A program made the position numbers and the translations under genes. From Mesonia sp. (GTDB taxonomy: Bacteria > Bacteroidota > Bacteroidia > Flavobacteriales > Flavobacteriaceae): a DNA stretch of 42,498 nucleotides. A model generated the notes under the pieces. That model was not told the origin of the DNA, did no database searches, and worked only from the letters and a program-made list of their open reading frames with translations. Shown here piece after piece: positions 17,028-25,008 of the stretch. The first letter of the stretch is position 1. Every line of letters begins with the position of its first letter. Location: assembly GCA_012964435.1 (NCBI GenBank), contig DTTX01000044.1, forward strand, positions 1 to 42,498. The letters run 5' to 3'.

Positions 17028-18995
17028 ATGAAAAACATACAACTACTCGCCTTTTTACTTTTTACAAGCTTATCACTACAAGCGCAAGAAGCACCGGTTT
17101 ACGAATCTTACGATTGGCAGGAAAAGCCGGAATTTGACACTTCAGCATACGAGAATGAAGATCTAGTCGAATTAAAATCGAAAATACTCACCGAATTTTA
17201 TTTTATCGAAAAAGGCAGAAGTCTAGTAGAATATTTTATCGAGCACCGAGCGCTTTTCTTAAATTCTGATGCTACGATCGAAGACTACAACAAAATTTAT
17301 TTGCCTTTTAACAACTCATCAGAGCTTTTGGTAAACAAAGCACGTGTAATCACACCAAGTAAAAAAGTGATCACTTTAGACGAGTCGAATATTTTCACCG
17401 CACAAGATGAAGAAACCGGTAGAAGTTATAAGTATTTTGCCATCGAAGGAGTCGAAAAAGGTAGCGTGGTCGAGTATTATTATATTCTTCAAAAATATCC
17501 CGATTATAAAGGAAGACGCATTACATTTCAAGAAAGTCATCCCACAAAAAATACTGAATTCGATCTTTACGCTCCCAGCAATTTAGTATTCGATTTTAAA
17601 AGCTATAACGGTTTCCCCGAAGTTGAACAAGACACCATTATTGAAGATAAATTACATTGGCTGGCAAAAGCAGATCATATCGAAGAGTTAGAACCAGAAG
17701 AAACCGCAGCTTATCACGCCAACAAACAATACATCGTTTATAAACTCGATAAAAACTCAGCCGATAATTCAAGCGGAATTTCTTCTTACGATGTTGTTGC
17801 GCAAAATATTTATGAACGTTTCTATGCCGAAATATCTCGTAAAGAAGAAAAAGAATTAGAGAAATTCTTAAAAAATATTAAGGTTGAAAAAGAAGAAATA
17901 GAAACCCTAAGAAACCTTGATAATTACATAAAAACCAATTTTTACCTTACCAATGGGATCAACGAAGGTTTAAGTGACCTTGAAACTGTTCTAGATGAAA
18001 AAGTAGCCAGTGATGCCGGTATTATGTTATTATACATCAATGCGCTTAAAATGCTTAATATTAAACATGAATTAGTCATTACAAGTAATCGTTTTGATAT
18101 TGCTTTTGATCCAGATTTTGAATCGAATAATTTCTTAAATGAATTTTTAATGTACTTTCCAAAATCTGATGTTTACCTAGCTCCTACTCTTTTTCAATCC
18201 AGACTAGGTTATCCGCTAGCAGAATATACTGATAATTATGGACTTTTTATTAAAGAAATTAGCGTAGGAAGTTTTAAATCTGGTGCCGGAAAAATTAAAT
18301 ATATCGAACCTGTTGAAGCTGAAAAATCTTACGATAAAATGATTATAGACGTCGATTTTAAAGAAGATAATATTGCTCAACCACAAGTAAAACTTGAAAA
18401 ATCGATGTTCGGTTACTACGCAAGCTATATACAGCCATACACTACCTTAATGTCTGAAGACGATAAAGAAGAATTAAAAAATAGCTTTGCTGAGAGTATA
18501 CAAGAAGGTTTAAACATCGAAGAATCTGAAATTTTAAATGGCGGCTCAGAATGGTTTGGTAAAAAACCACTAACTCTTACCTACACATTTACATCAGACA
18601 ATTTGGTTGAAAAAGCCGGAAATCGTTATCTTTTTAAAGTAGGAGAACTCATCGGGAAGCAAACCGAAATGTATCAAGATAAAAAAAGAAAACTTCCCTT
18701 AGATAGCGAATATCAAAGAGAATATACTAGAACCATAACTATTAATATACCGGAAGGTTATCAAATTGCCAACTTAGAAGATATTAACCTAGACGAATCT
18801 TATACAGAAGATGATGAAAGTTTAATGGCTTTTAAATCTAATTACGAATTAAAAGACGATCAATTAATCATCACCGCAGATGAGCACTACAAAATCAACC
18901 ACTTACCGGTAGAAAAATTTGAAAACTACCGTCGAGTAATTAATAGCGCTGCAGATTTTAATAAAGTGGTACTGGTTTTAGAGCCTAAACTATAA
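17028..18995 (+). CDS. DUF3857 transglutaminase-like paralogue that has lost its triad
   Basis: A 655-residue exported protein (signal MKNIQLLAFLLFTSLSLQAQ) of the same general layout as its upstream neighbour: a DUF3857-type beta domain, a transglutaminase-like middle and a beta-rich C-terminus. Aligned by eye, the catalytic Cys region reads KVASDAGIML (residues 325-334) with no Cys, the His position reads LNEFLMYF (about 370-377), and the Asp position reads YLAPT (about 383-387). All three catalytic residues are therefore gone while the fold motifs remain. This suggests a structural or regulatory pseudoenzyme working with the intact copy. Three bases separate the genes. Confidence 0.8.
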   Translation: MKNIQLLAFLLFTSLSLQAQEAPVYESYDWQEKPEFDTSAYENEDLVELKSKILTEFYFIEKGRSLVEYFIEHRALFLNSDATIEDYNKIYLPFNNSSELLVNKARVITPSKKVITLDESNIFTAQDEETGRSYKYFAIEGVEKGSVVEYYYILQKYPDYKGRRITFQESHPTKNTEFDLYAPSNLVFDFKSYNGFPEVEQDTIIEDKLHWLAKADHIEELEPEETAAYHANKQYIVYKLDKNSADNSSGISSYDVVAQNIYERFYAEISRKEEKELEKFLKNIKVEKEEIETLRNLDNYIKTNFYLTNGINEGLSDLETVLDEKVASDAGIMLLYINALKMLNIKHELVITSNRFDIAFDPDFESNNFLNEFLMYFPKSDVYLAPTLFQSRLGYPLAEYTDNYGLFIKEISVGSFKSGAGKIKYIEPVEAEKSYDKMIIDVDFKEDNIAQPQVKLEKSMFGYYASYIQPYTTLMSEDDKEELKNSFAESIQEGLNIEESEILNGGSEWFGKKPLTLTYTFTSDNLVEKAGNRYLFKVGELIGKQTEMYQDKKRKLPLDSEYQREYTRTITINIPEGYQIANLEDINLDESYTEDDESLMAFKSNYELKDDQLIITADEHYKINHLPVEKFENYRRVINSAADFNKVVLVLEPKL

Positions 18996-19046
18996 TTAAT
19001 TTTTACAAAAAATTTCTTTTCATATTAATATAAAATAAGCTCACTT

Positions 19047-19970
19047 GTGAAAAAACAAAAAAACCTTAAAATCAAACAGATTACAATTTTAAGCTTTATA
19101 ATTAATACGTTATTGATATTTAGTCTTCAATCCCAAATACATATTAAAAGCGAATATGCTTATGTTAATAAAGAAAGTTTTAAAAAAATTAAACTAGACT
19201 CTCCTGAAGTACAATCATTAGGTTATCAAGTATTAAATACAGATACTCTCATTAAAATAGAAAATAAGTATTTAGAGAAATTTAATGCAAAAAGAAAAAG
19301 AATAAGAGTTCCTTATGAGTTTAAAGATTCAACATTCCTTGATATTTATAAAAATGTAGTTTATAGAACACACTTAACCCCCAAAGAAAAAAATAAATGG
19401 AGGATGAAACTTTGGAAGGATACTCTAAAGGTTTATTTTAACAATGCTGTTCCTAAATCTCATAAACAGAGTTTAATGAAGTTCGCAGACAAGGTTTCGA
19501 AGAAAGTGGATTCATTAAATATAGTACAGGTAAATGACATCAATGACTCAAATTATATTATTTATTATATTGATGATAAAACTAAGATAGATTATGAATT
19601 GGCTATTGAAAATGAAAGGGCAGGCTATTATATAAGATGGGATGGAGCGTGGATTACTAAATGCCGATTAAAAATTAATACGCTTTCAAGTCTTGGAGAT
19701 TTAGAAGATATGGTTTTACTTAAATATTATTTCTTTTTATCGTTAGGGTACTTTAGTTATTCAAATCAAATAACACCAAAGGCCTATTTGTCGTCATCAA
19801 GAGAAATTAGTAAACTTACAGAAATAGACCTTGAGATTTTAAAATACCATTATTCTTACGGAATTTGTAAAGGGACAGATTTAGAAACTTTTGAATATCA
19901 GCATCGTAAAATGAAAGAATCACTTAAAGAAAACCCAAATAATAAACTATATTTCTCACATAGCTATTAA
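19047..19970 (+). CDS. Exported protein resembling DUF2927 without the zinc motif
   Basis: A 307-residue protein starting at GTG (MKKQKNLKIK), with a hydrophobic segment at about 12-30 that looks like a signal or anchor. The C-terminal half has the layout of DUF2927, a metallopeptidase-like family: a long helix where HExxH would sit, then a loop and a TEIDLEILKYHYS helix similar to the family's LT..D..LLR.LY pattern. Here the helix reads DMVLLKYYFFLSLGY, with no HExxH, so zinc catalysis is unlikely. It lies 51 bases after the pseudo-transglutaminase, same strand. Family assignment is tentative. Confidence 0.5.
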   Translation: MKKQKNLKIKQITILSFIINTLLIFSLQSQIHIKSEYAYVNKESFKKIKLDSPEVQSLGYQVLNTDTLIKIENKYLEKFNAKRKRIRVPYEFKDSTFLDIYKNVVYRTHLTPKEKNKWRMKLWKDTLKVYFNNAVPKSHKQSLMKFADKVSKKVDSLNIVQVNDINDSNYIIYYIDDKTKIDYELAIENERAGYYIRWDGAWITKCRLKINTLSSLGDLEDMVLLKYYFFLSLGYFSYSNQITPKAYLSSSREISKLTEIDLEILKYHYSYGICKGTDLETFEYQHRKMKESLKENPNNKLYFSHSY

Positions 19971-20082
19971 TTTATTTCTAAAACAAACAATAACTGTAAT
20001 AGTAAAAATGAATTTTAAAAGTAATAGTAACCAATATTTTGAAAATCTTTTTATAAAATAATTTTAATTATAAACTTTAATT

Positions 20083-20340
20083 GAGTAATTCATTATTTGT
20101 AAAATTGATTGTTTCTTCAAAATCTTTTAGGAGACTCATATTTATTAACCTCATTGTTATCCTGACGATAAACTATTTCAATATTAGAATCTATTTGAAT
20201 TTAATATTGGTTTTATACAAAACATATCTAAAGGTCCCATTAGCAAATAATTCTCCTTCAACTTTTGAAAAATCCCCTCTATTAAAGGCTAAATTAAAAT
20301 CCTAATCTACCGACAAATTATCTTTTAAAAATGCAAATTA
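20083..20340 (-). pseudogene. Decayed coding sequence on the minus strand
   Basis: The minus strand reads KDNLSVD, a stop, then DFNLAFNRGDFSKVEGELF and on to YVLYKTNIKFK in one frame. It then continues in other frames with DSNIEIVYRQDNNEVNKYE and finally DFEETINFTNNELLN before a stop at 20083. The composition is protein-like (charged, alternating) but broken by stops and frame changes, so I read it as gene remains of unknown family. The plus-strand frame 20081-20305, which starts with TTG, is its antisense shadow. The gap 19971-20604 otherwise holds only AT-rich sequence, the small frame at 20338 and the flank of the RDD gene. Confidence 0.35.
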
Positions 20341-20454
20341 CCAAGTTGCCAAAATATCTTGCTCAATGATATTGTACCAAGATTGATTACTTACCTTTAC
20401 TCCTTGATTAAATTTACGAAAACCATGACCGGTGTTAAAATGATCGTCTTTCAT
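20338..20454 (-). pseudogene. Short open frame or gene fragment, 38 residues
   Basis: An ATG at 20452-20454 opens a 38-residue frame beginning MKDDHFNTGHGFRKFNQG and ending IIEQDILATW. It has ordinary, protein-like composition, and a clean start and stop, but I do not recognise it. Because it lies just upstream of broken coding sequence on the same strand, it is more likely a fragment of a lost gene than a functional small protein, though a real microprotein is not excluded. Confidence 0.3.
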
Positions 20455-20588
20455 TTTATATTTCTAGTGGTCTTATATAATTTCTCAGCTAAGAGAATCT
20501 AAGAACTAATGATATAAAAAGAGAACTGATTTTGAGACTTAAGCATCTGTTTCCGAAAGACACAAAACCTTAGTTGGAATTATACGTT

Positions 20589-20597
20589 GTTGGCAAA
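20589..20597. repeat. GTTGGCAAA, left arm of 9-bp inverted repeat flanking the RDD gene
   Basis: GTTGGCAAA here and TTTGCCAAC at 21194-21202 are perfect inverted copies. They lie 7 bases beyond the RDD stop and 10 bases before its start, bracketing the gene. The context TATACGTTGTTGGC resembles the short core sites seen at cassette borders in some Bacteroidota, but this is an impression, not a proven attachment site. Confidence 0.4.
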
Positions 20598-20604
20598 TCG
20601 TTTT

Positions 20605-21183
20605 TTAATTCATTCCTAGCATTAATAAACTTAATCCGTAAAAATATAATCCGCCAATTATTAAAATTCCAATAAAATTTATTTTAAATTTCGTGTTTTT
20701 TAAGTCAATCCAAATTGAATTAAATTTTTCTTTTTGCGACACAATAACTTTCGTGTTTGCAAGTAAGTCGCCAATTCGTCTTTCAGGATTTATTAGTCCA
20801 AAAATAACTTCTAATGGCCAAGCAACACAAATGGTTAAATTCCTTACAAAGCATTGTAATTCATTTGCTGGTTTATTTGTTCTTCGGTCGATAACTTGAA
20901 ATCCTAAAATCCGTTTTGCTGGACTTTTAGCATTGAGAAAGTCTTTATTTAAATAAATAAAAAAAGGAATAAAAACTAAAACTATTCCAATTCCGTTGTT
21001 CAGACTGTCTTCCATCAATACTCCAAATCCAAAAATCAGAAATCCCAACGGAACAATTAAAATACATATAATACAATGATCTAAAAACATACTTAAAATT
21101 CGATGAATTCTTGTATTACTATTCGCAACTTTAGAAATTTCTCCTGCTATTATTCCATCGCGATTATTGTTTGTTTCTGTCAT
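20605..21183 (-). CDS. RDD-family membrane protein
   Basis: A 192-residue integral membrane protein with an RDD domain. It shows R25-x-x-R28 followed by a membrane helix with Asp (FLDHCIICILIVPLGFLIFG), a second helix about 64-78, the KDFLNAKSPAKRILGFQVID stretch, and a C-terminal helix KINFIGILIIGGLYFYG. RDD proteins are proposed transporters or membrane sensors; the substrate is unknown. It lies only 18 bases after the yaaA stop, but its compositional feel differs from the neighbours and it is framed by perfect 9-bp inverted repeats, one of which covers the end of yaaA. It may be a late insertion into this locus. Confidence 0.8.
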   Translation of the reverse strand: MTETNNNRDGIIAGEISKVANSNTRIHRILSMFLDHCIICILIVPLGFLIFGFGVLMEDSLNNGIGIVLVFIPFFIYLNKDFLNAKSPAKRILGFQVIDRRTNKPANELQCFVRNLTICVAWPLEVIFGLINPERRIGDLLANTKVIVSQKEKFNSIWIDLKNTKFKINFIGILIIGGLYFYGLSLLMLGMN

Positions 21184-21193
21184 TTTTTAAATG

Positions 21194-21202
21194 TTTGCCA
21201 AC
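21194..21202. repeat. TTTGCCAAC, right arm of 9-bp inverted repeat flanking the RDD gene
   Basis: Exact inverse of the 9-mer at 20589-20597. On the minus strand it reads GTTGGCAAA directly at the yaaA stop codon (TAGTTGGCAAAC), so the yaaA stop borders the proposed insertion. Confidence 0.4.
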
Positions 21203-21963
21203 TACCTAATAAAAACAGGTTCGTTTTCTTTTTGGGTATGTTCTTCGCTAAATTTATAGCCATCATAATCAAAACCTTTAAGATCATTTAAAGTTTTGGC
21301 GTTGGTATCGATGATATACCTAGACATCGAACCCCTGGCTTTTTTTGCGTAGAAACTAATAATTTTCAACTTACCATTTTTAAAGTCTTTAAATACCGGA
21401 GAAATCACTTCTGCTTTTAAATTCTTTTTATTGACCGCTTTAAAATATTCGTTACTGGCAAGGTTTATAAAAAGTTCACCATCTTCTAGCTCATCATTTA
21501 ATGCTTGAGTTACTTGCTCTTGCCAAACTTCATAGAGATTTTCATTCTTTTCGATAGAAAGTTTGGTTCCCATTTCTAATCGATAGGGTTGAATTAAATC
21601 TAACGGACGCAAAACACCATACATTCCCGATAATATTCTTAGTGTATTTTGTAGCAAACCGATCTTGCTTTCTTCGATAGTATAAGCGTCTAAACCGGTA
21701 TAAACATCTCCTGCAAATAGATAAGCTGCAGGGCGTGAGTTTTTCTTGGTATGCTCTTCTTCAAATTCTTGATAACGAGCATAATTTAAATCGGCTAACT
21801 TATCACTGATTCCCATAAGCTCAGAAATCTCTTTCTTCGACATTCTGGCTAATTTTCGATTTATTTTTGCAGCCTGTTCTACAAACTTAGGTTGTGTACC
21901 ACGAGTAGTTGGTAATTTACTTTCTTGATCTAAAGATTTTGCCGGTGAAACTACTATTTTCAT
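21202..21963 (-). CDS. yaaA: Peroxide stress protein YaaA (DUF328)
   Basis: A 253-residue protein from the ATG at 21961-21963 ([12 protein letters not shown]); the frame one codon longer would start with TTG. The SPAK.L start, the block [13 protein letters not shown], the motif [37 protein letters not shown] and the C-terminal [10 protein letters not shown] are all diagnostic of YaaA, which in E. coli lowers free iron and protects DNA during peroxide stress. Length is normal. It appears to be a single gene; a repeat element lies upstream and the RDD gene starts 18 bases downstream. Confidence 0.92.
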   Translation of the reverse strand: MKIVVSPAKSLDQESKLPTTRGTQPKFVEQAAKINRKLARMSKKEISELMGISDKLADLNYARYQEFEEEHTKKNSRPAAYLFAGDVYTGLDAYTIEESKIGLLQNTLRILSGMYGVLRPLDLIQPYRLEMGTKLSIEKNENLYEVWQEQVTQALNDELEDGELFINLASNEYFKAVNKKNLKAEVISPVFKDFKNGKLKIISFYAKKARGSMSRYIIDTNAKTLNDLKGFDYDGYKFSEEHTQKENEPVFIR

Positions 21964-22059
21964 CAATTTAATTTTGAAGTAAAAATAAAATTATTGATAG
22001 CAAAAGCCTATCGATTTTCGTGATTTTTACAATCAAATCATTACTAAAAACTATCGTAT

Positions 22060-22067
22060 TAATTTTG
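22060..22067 (+). promoter_or_regulatory. Candidate -7 box upstream of element C
   Basis: TAATTTTG is a perfect TAnnTTTG match, 14 bases before the 5' end of element C and pointing into it. No gene follows on this strand until 23915, so if it works it would transcribe the element and run antisense into rluA. No clear -33 box is visible. Confidence 0.3.
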
Positions 22068-22081
22068 ACTGAAAATTTTTT

Positions 22082-22152
22082 GCGATAGGGATAGTAGCAA
22101 GCTACCGTGTAGCGCGAATAGCCCGACCCGAAGTTTACGGAGGGGATTGCCC
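22082..22152 (+). repeat. Interspersed stem-loop element, copy C
   Basis: Starts GCGATAGGGATAGTAGC, has a short central hairpin (GTAGC at 22094-22098 with GCTAC at 22101-22105) and continues TGTAGCGCGAATAGCCCGAC, then GAGGGGATTGCCC. The conserved ends match copies A, B and D while the middle is the shortest of the four. It lies between rluA and yaaA, in the direction opposite to both. Confidence 0.6.
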
Positions 22153-22172
22153 AAAATAGTGGTTAGTAAAAT

Positions 22173-22204
22173 AAAAAAAGAAGCATTTTACAATACTTCT
22201 TTTT
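22173..22204 (-). terminator. Terminator overlapping the end of the RluA-type gene
   Basis: A 9-bp stem (arms 22175-22183 and 22196-22204) followed on the minus strand by a T run. The hairpin begins in the last codons of the pseudouridine synthase gene and includes its stop codon in the loop. Confidence 0.5.
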
Positions 22205-23234
22205 GGTTTTTTGCATAATTGCGCCACTTCTCGATACACTGCTGAATATCATCTGGAATATCGGTATTAAAACTCATCCATTTTTTGGTGGTTGGGTGTT
22301 CAAAACCTAATGTTTTTGCGTGTAATGCTTGGCGCGGTAATACTTTAAAACAATTATCTACAAATTGTTTGTACTTGGTAAAAGAGGTTCCTTTTAAGAT
22401 TTTTTCACCACCATAACGTTCATCATTAAAAAGCGTATGACCAATATATTTCATATGCACACGAATTTGGTGCGTTCTCCCGGTTTCTAACTTACAAGAA
22501 ACTAAAGTAACATATCCAAATCGTTCTAAAACTTTGTAGTGCGTAACGGCAGGTTTTCCGTTTTCGGCTTCATCACCTTCAAAGACGATATTTTGTAAAC
22601 GGTTTTTTGGGTTTCTACCAATATTGCCTTCGATCGTACCTTCTTCATCTTCTACATTTCCCCAAACCAAAGCAACATATTCACGCTCGCTGGTTTTATG
22701 AAAAAATTGCTGCGTAAGGTGCGTCATCGCGTTTTCGGTTTTGGCGACAACTAGGAGTCCGCTGGTATCCTTATCGATTCGATGTACCAAACCGGGACGT
22801 TCGCTACTGTTATTCGGTAAATTCTCAAAATGATAAACTAACGCATTAATTAGCGTTCCCGAATAATTACCGTGACCGGGATGCACCACCATTCCTGCCG
22901 GTTTATTAACGACTAAAAGCGCATCGTCTTCGTAAACTACATCTAACGGAATATCTTCTGGCGTTAATAAATATTCATACGGCGGATGCTCAAAAAGCAC
23001 CTTTACCTCATCGCCGGCTTTTACGCGGTAGTTTTGTTTTACGGTGTTTCCGTTTACAAATACATTTCCGTTTTTAGCGGCTTGCTGAACTTTATTTCGA
23101 GTCGCGTTCTCCACAAAATTCATTAAAAACTTATCTACTCGTAAAGGTTCTTGTCCTTTAGATGCGGTAAAACTATAATGCTCGTATAAATCGTCGCTGC
23201 CGTTATCTTCTTCTATTTTTCCTTCTTCGATCAT
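22188..23234 (-). CDS. RluA/RluD-family 23S rRNA pseudouridine synthase
   Basis: A 348-residue cytosolic enzyme. An S4 RNA-binding domain lies at about residues 31-95 (RVDKFLMNFVENATRNKVQQ), and the catalytic domain follows with the family motif HRIDKDTSGLLVVAKT, whose Asp is the nucleophile, then RTHQIRVHMKYIGH and FNDERYGG. The S4 domain and size favour the RluD type, which modifies helix 69 of 23S rRNA, but the exact sites are not certain. It lies 8 bases after the PASTA gene on the same strand, an arrangement I recall as common in flavobacteria together with divergent ddl. Confidence 0.9.
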   Translation of the reverse strand: MIEEGKIEEDNGSDDLYEHYSFTASKGQEPLRVDKFLMNFVENATRNKVQQAAKNGNVFVNGNTVKQNYRVKAGDEVKVLFEHPPYEYLLTPEDIPLDVVYEDDALLVVNKPAGMVVHPGHGNYSGTLINALVYHFENLPNNSSERPGLVHRIDKDTSGLLVVAKTENAMTHLTQQFFHKTSEREYVALVWGNVEDEEGTIEGNIGRNPKNRLQNIVFEGDEAENGKPAVTHYKVLERFGYVTLVSCKLETGRTHQIRVHMKYIGHTLFNDERYGGEKILKGTSFTKYKQFVDNCFKVLPRQALHAKTLGFEHPTTKKWMSFNTDIPDDIQQCIEKWRNYAKNQKEVL

Positions 23235-23242
23235 ATATTCAA

Positions 23243-23812
23243 CTACTCTACGCTATTATAATTTTGGGTTCCGTCTCCTAAAACCATATCGATCTTAGCA
23301 GTTTTTCTCACTTTATCACCGGCTTTTAGAGGTTTGCCTTTATAAGATAATTCTAATACTACATTTTCTGCAAAATCGGGTTTAAAAGAAATTTCGCCAA
23401 TTTCAAAACCTAAGGATAATAATTTCGATTCGATCTGACGTTTGGTAATTCTTTCAAATTCGGGAATCTCAAGTTTGGGATAGTCTGAAGGATTGAGCTT
23501 AATATAAATTTTTCTATTTTCTTTTACATATTTACCGGCTTCAGGCGTTTGCTCGATCACCGAATATTTAGGAAAATCTGGATTGTAATTAGCAGAATCT
23601 AAGATTACTTTTCTTAAATCCATCTCTTCTAATTTTTTATCGACAATATCTAACGACAATCTCGATAAATCGGGCACTTCTATTCGTTGGTCGTGATTAG
23701 TGGTACTATCTAGCCATTGCATGGCTCCCAAAACTAACACAACGATCACAACAATAGCGATACCAATTTGAATTAGAAATGTCTTGCTGAAAATGAATTT
23801 AAAAAAGCTCAT
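23243..23812 (-). CDS. Membrane-anchored PASTA-domain protein
   Basis: From the ATG at 23810-23812 (MSFFKFIFSKTF) the protein has 189 residues; the upstream extension to 23836 needs TTG and would run into the promoter box. A single membrane segment (QIGIAIVVIVVLVLGAM) at about 15-32 is followed outside the cytoplasm by PASTA repeats, IEVPDLSRLSLDIVDKKLEE and LEIPEFERITKRQIESKL, with a third, shorter one at the end. PASTA domains bind peptidoglycan-like ligands; here no kinase or transpeptidase domain is attached. Gene order next to ddl agrees with a cell-wall-linked role. Confidence 0.82.
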   Translation of the reverse strand: MSFFKFIFSKTFLIQIGIAIVVIVVLVLGAMQWLDSTTNHDQRIEVPDLSRLSLDIVDKKLEEMDLRKVILDSANYNPDFPKYSVIEQTPEAGKYVKENRKIYIKLNPSDYPKLEIPEFERITKRQIESKLLSLGFEIGEISFKPDFAENVVLELSYKGKPLKAGDKVRKTAKIDMVLGDGTQNYNSVE

Positions 23813-23833
23813 TATTATTGATAAATTATTGCA

Positions 23834-23861
23834 CAAAGATATAAAAACACCTGTATTTTTG
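23834..23861. promoter_or_regulatory. Back-to-back -7 boxes for the PASTA gene and ddl
   Basis: On the minus strand TATCTTTG (23841-23834) and on the plus strand TATTTTTG (23854-23861) are both perfect TAnnTTTG matches pointing outward, 12 bases apart. The first supports the ATG at 23812 for the PASTA gene, the second gives a ddl leader of about 45 bases. With these positions the two polymerases could not bind at once. Confidence 0.5.
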
Positions 23862-23914
23862 TGATAAATAATACACGGCTTATTTTACAAACGTAACGAG
23901 CAGATAAAAAGTTT

Positions 23915-24892
23915 ATGATGAAAAGAAAAATTGCCATCGCCATGGGCGGCTATTCTAGCGAATACAAAATTTCTCTAAATAGCGGTGAGTTGGTTTATAA
24001 ACATACCGATCGAGATTTATTTGAGCCTTACCGCGCTCATATTTTAGAAGAGGGTTGGTTTATCGTGCTCGATAATGGTGAGAAATTGCAGATTAATAAA
24101 GCCGATTTTTCTGTTGAAATTGATAATGAAAAAATCACTTTCGATAGCGTTTTTAACATTATTCACGGTACGCCGGGAGAAGACGGAATCTTTCAGGGTT
24201 ATCTAGAAATGCTCAATGTCCCGCAAACGGCTTGCGATTATTATCAAGCGGCACTTACGTTTAATAAACGTGATTGTATAAGTATTCTTCGCGCTTATGG
24301 TATTAAAACGGCTAAAAACTTCTTTCTCAACAAAGGAGATAACTATAACGAAGATGAAATTATTGATCGAGTTGGTTTACCTTGTTTTGTAAAGGCGAAT
24401 AAAGCCGGAAGTAGCTTCGGAATTTCTAAAGTGAAGAAAAAAGAAGACCTCGCAGCAGCGATTAACTTTTCTTTTGAAGAAGATGAAGAAGTAATTATTG
24501 AATCTTTTCTAGACGGAACCGAAGTTTCTGTAGGAGTGATCCAATATAAAGGAGAAATTTTACCATTACCGGTGACCGAGATTATTTCTGAAAATGAATT
24601 TTTCGATTATGAAGCGAAATATTTAGGAATGTCGAAAGAAATTACCCCGGCCAATATTTCTGAAGAAGATCGCATCAAAGTACAAAACCAAGCCAAACGT
24701 ATTTTTCAGGTGTTGAAGCTAAAAGGCCTCACGAGAGCTGAATTTATTTTTCACGAAGGAGAACCTCACTTTTTAGAAGTAAATACTAATCCAGGTTTAA
24801 GTGAAGCGAGTATTTTACCGCAGCAAGCCAAAGCAGCCGGCATTAGCCTTAAAGATTTATTCACCAATGTGATCGAAGCTTCGCTTTCTTAA
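23915..24892 (+). CDS. ddl: D-alanine--D-alanine ligase
   Basis: A 325-residue ATP-grasp enzyme that joins two D-Ala residues for peptidoglycan precursors in the cytosol. Visible marks are the start KIAIAMGGYSSEYKISLNSG, the block NIIHGTPGEDGIFQGYLEML, the ATP-grasp lysine region LPCFVKANKAGSSFGISKVK, and the metal-binding end FHEGEPHFLEVNTNPGLSE. Length is typical. Two ATGs stand in tandem at 23915 and 23918. It is divergent from the PASTA gene and followed by coaD. Confidence 0.95.
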   Translation: MMKRKIAIAMGGYSSEYKISLNSGELVYKHTDRDLFEPYRAHILEEGWFIVLDNGEKLQINKADFSVEIDNEKITFDSVFNIIHGTPGEDGIFQGYLEMLNVPQTACDYYQAALTFNKRDCISILRAYGIKTAKNFFLNKGDNYNEDEIIDRVGLPCFVKANKAGSSFGISKVKKKEDLAAAINFSFEEDEEVIIESFLDGTEVSVGVIQYKGEILPLPVTEIISENEFFDYEAKYLGMSKEITPANISEEDRIKVQNQAKRIFQVLKLKGLTRAEFIFHEGEPHFLEVNTNPGLSEASILPQQAKAAGISLKDLFTNVIEASLS

Positions 24893-24960
24893 GAATTGCT
24901 TATCTTCACTAAAAATCTTTGGTTGGAATTGATTGAAAATTTCAACTCTAGAAAAAAGTA

Positions 24961-24995
24961 ACGTTGTGTTGAAACTAATTTCAGCATCACATCAC
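24961..24995 (+). repeat. Degenerate half copy of the GTCATGCTGAA-type hairpin repeat
   Basis: ACGTTGTGTTGAAACTAATT followed by TCAGCATCACATCAC forms an imperfect hairpin (TGTTGAAA with TTTCAGCA) and resembles the left half of the elements at 25501 and 27658. It lies between ddl and coaD, 14 bases before the coaD start. Confidence 0.4.
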
Positions 24996-25008
24996 TAAAA
25001 TTAAAATT

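Noticed and set aside
17028-18995. Second transglutaminase as an active enzyme
   Set aside because: The Cys, His and Asp positions read Ser-Asp-Ala, Glu/Phe and Ala in the by-eye alignment with its neighbour, so activity by the usual triad is unlikely.
20081-20305. Plus-strand open frame of 74 codons in the AT-rich gap
   Set aside because: It starts with TTG, has low-complexity hydrophobic content typical of antisense reading, and the opposite strand looks more like (decayed) protein.
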